From Poecilobothrus nobilitatus (Eukaryota > Arthropoda > Insecta > Diptera > Dolichopodidae): 64,000 nucleotides of DNA. Location: the NCBI GenBank assembly GCA_947095535.1, contig OX352774.1:207626965-207690964 (forward strand). Direction: 5' to 3'. The notes beneath the pieces were generated by a model. The model ran no database searches, had not been told where the DNA came from, and saw only the letters and a program-made list of their open reading frames with translations. The position numbers and the translations under genes are program-made. Within the stretch, counting starts at the first letter, position 1. Every line of letters begins with the position of its first letter. Below are positions 62,293 through 64,000 of the stretch, one piece after another.

Positions 62293-64000
62293 GTATAAAA
62301 TCCAAAATAAAACAAAATTAATTTGAAATTTTCTTGAGATGCCAACATTTATAACAAATCACATTTTTCATTTTATAAAAATTTTTCTAAATTATCTTAA
62401 ATAAAAAAAAACATTAATATAAAAATATTAATACTATCTAAATCAATACATAGTTGTTACACATATTGAGAAATCACAATAAAATTCCATCACATCTTCA
62501 AATTTTTTTTGTTTTTTTTTTTTGTTTTTGATAAAACATTCAATTGAATCCAATCCAAAATCCAATCTAATCGAATCTATTAAACATTCACTTTAATTTT
62601 ATATCTAATTGAATTCAAGTAAAACAACCCAATTAATTTTTATATTTTTTCTGTTCTTTTAATTTGAATTAAATTTTAGAATTAAAATATTTATATATAT
62701 ATCTATACAAATTAGGATTTAGCAAAGTAATGTTTTAAATAAACGAAATTCATATCGCACATACATATATATAAATAATAAATAATACAATATGTATGAC
62801 AAATTGATAACAATTTATTCGATAAATTAAAAAAAAATTTACTTTGAAAATTATTAAACATCAATTATAAATTTTTATCTGAATGCAAAGACATAAAAAA
62901 GAAAAATATTTAATGAATACTAAAAAAATTTTATATTTGAAATTTTCCAAAATATTAAAAATCATCTAAAAAAATATTTTTATCTTTAAAACTAATCAAC
63001 CTTCACACTAAATTCTAAAATAATTAATTCAAAATTTAAAAGAAAAAAAAAAAAACAAAATAGACTATAACTTAAATATTTAATAGTTGTTTTTTTTTAC
63101 CATGTCAAAAGTAACAAAAAGAAAAATTTTTTGTTTGGTTTTAAATTTTAATAAATTTAATCAAAACGCAAGAGGAGTTAGTTTAGAAATGTTAAAACCA
63201 AAAGTAAAAACAAGTTTAACAAAAAAAAAAATATGAGTATAAAAAATGTATAAAATTATTTAACCTTTATTGACCTAAAGCCGAATCAAGTTTAAAGCGG
63301 TTACTAAACGTCAATGTTTTCTATCCCTTTTTGTTTAATCCTTTTTCTGCTACTCTTTTTTGAGTAGACAGGAGTCAAACTTGAAATGACAGGAGTCAAA
63401 CTTTTTTGAAGTGTTCAAAAAATAGAATGAAAAAATCAGACATATTCGCTTTTTAAAAGCTTTTATTTATTTTATAATTTTAAAAAAATTTTTTTTAATT
63501 TTAAAAATTTTGACTATCTCTTATACTTTTTGTGACTAACTGCAATAAAATAAATTTGACTTTTAAAAAAGAATAGTTCAGAAAAGTTTTCAAGTTTCAC
63601 TACACCGTATATTTAATGACAGCTAAAAAGAAATTAGAAAGATTTAGCAACAGCTATACAAGAAATGTCATAAAAAGTGGATCAAGTAGAGGTAAAATAG
63701 AAAAAATTAATATTTTTCAGTTTCAAAAAAAATGATCAAAACGGAATCAAAAGGGGATACTTTAAGTATATCAAAAAAAAAAGGGAAGAAAATATTATGT
63801 CTAACCGCTAAGTAATAGCTGTTCTTGTTTACTTTACTATAATCTGATATTAACACTTCTGTAACGCATACCGAAATATTGGAACATAGAATCAAACAAA
63901 ATGAAGAACCTGTTATTTAGTTTTTATGGGTGTTATGCAGCCAATTAGGACTAGTTTATGGTTGCATATATAATTTAACAACGCAATTAACCTCAATAAC
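62293..64000. other. A+T-rich end of window
   Basis: A 16-base direct repeat, GACAGGAGTCAAACTT, lies at 63,367-63,382 and 63,388-63,403 (21-base period). Frames near 63,707-63,895 have no support. No exon is recognised. Confidence 0.4.

Noticed and set aside
1..64000. CRISPR arrays, riboswitches, operons, rRNA
   Set aside because: No regularly spaced repeats with unique spacers, no bacterial gene arrangement and no rRNA-like block were seen; the window is eukaryotic.

Overview
The window is extremely A+T-rich eukaryotic DNA: by eye about four bases in five are A or T, with homopolymer runs up to 26 T and many (TA)n and (ATAC)n tracts. There are no bacterial gene arrays, ribosome binding sites or operons. 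Coding signals instead look like short exons with GTAAGT/GTGAGT donors and pyrimidine-rich CAG/TAG acceptors. With non-LTR retrotransposon relics, Tc1/mariner-like and Harbinger-like elements and tRNA-derived SINEs, this fits a repeat-rich insect nuclear genome. A fly (Diptera) is my best guess, but the species cannot be fixed from the sequence.

Layout. 0-1 kb: the 3' end of a plus-strand gene, seen as two phase-compatible exons (165-260 and 590-664) and a polyadenylation signal. 1.4-2.35 kb: a fold-back element whose long arms are built of degenerate short repeats. 3.4-3.9 kb: an unidentified minus-strand ORF and a SINE. 8.8-9.4 kb: a Harbinger-type MITE. 10.8-14 kb: a long hairpin and two candidate very small exons, one a 9-base microexon. 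14.3-18.1 kb: the first copy of a dispersed non-coding repeat, then two broken LINEs. 19.6-20.4 kb: a TA-flanked MITE and a minisatellite. 22.5 kb: a possible decayed Harbinger transposase. 24.2 kb: an isolated G+C-rich island with a possible 56-base intron. 25-33 kb: more copies of the dispersed repeat and SINE/LINE ends. 36.3-37 kb: the 3' end of an RTE-like LINE. 39.9 kb: a small TA-flanked MITE. 42.65-43.6 kb: the only sizeable intact coding exon, for a 293-residue N-terminally anchored, coiled-coil, very acidic protein that I do not recognise. 44.7-45.6 kb: a second fold-back element related to the first. 46.8 kb and 57.5 kb: LINE fragments. 48.8 kb and 61.2 kb: unidentified decayed coding sequence. 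55.9 kb and 62.2 kb: two copies of one SINE family.

The window therefore reads as an intergenic or large-intron landscape with one confident coding exon (42,661-43,542), one gene end at the left border, and about twenty decayed mobile elements. No pathway or operon-like cooperation between genes is visible. I did not find a convincing new multi-gene system. The most unusual items are the fold-back family with repeat-built arms, the orphan acidic membrane-anchored protein, and the candidate microexons.
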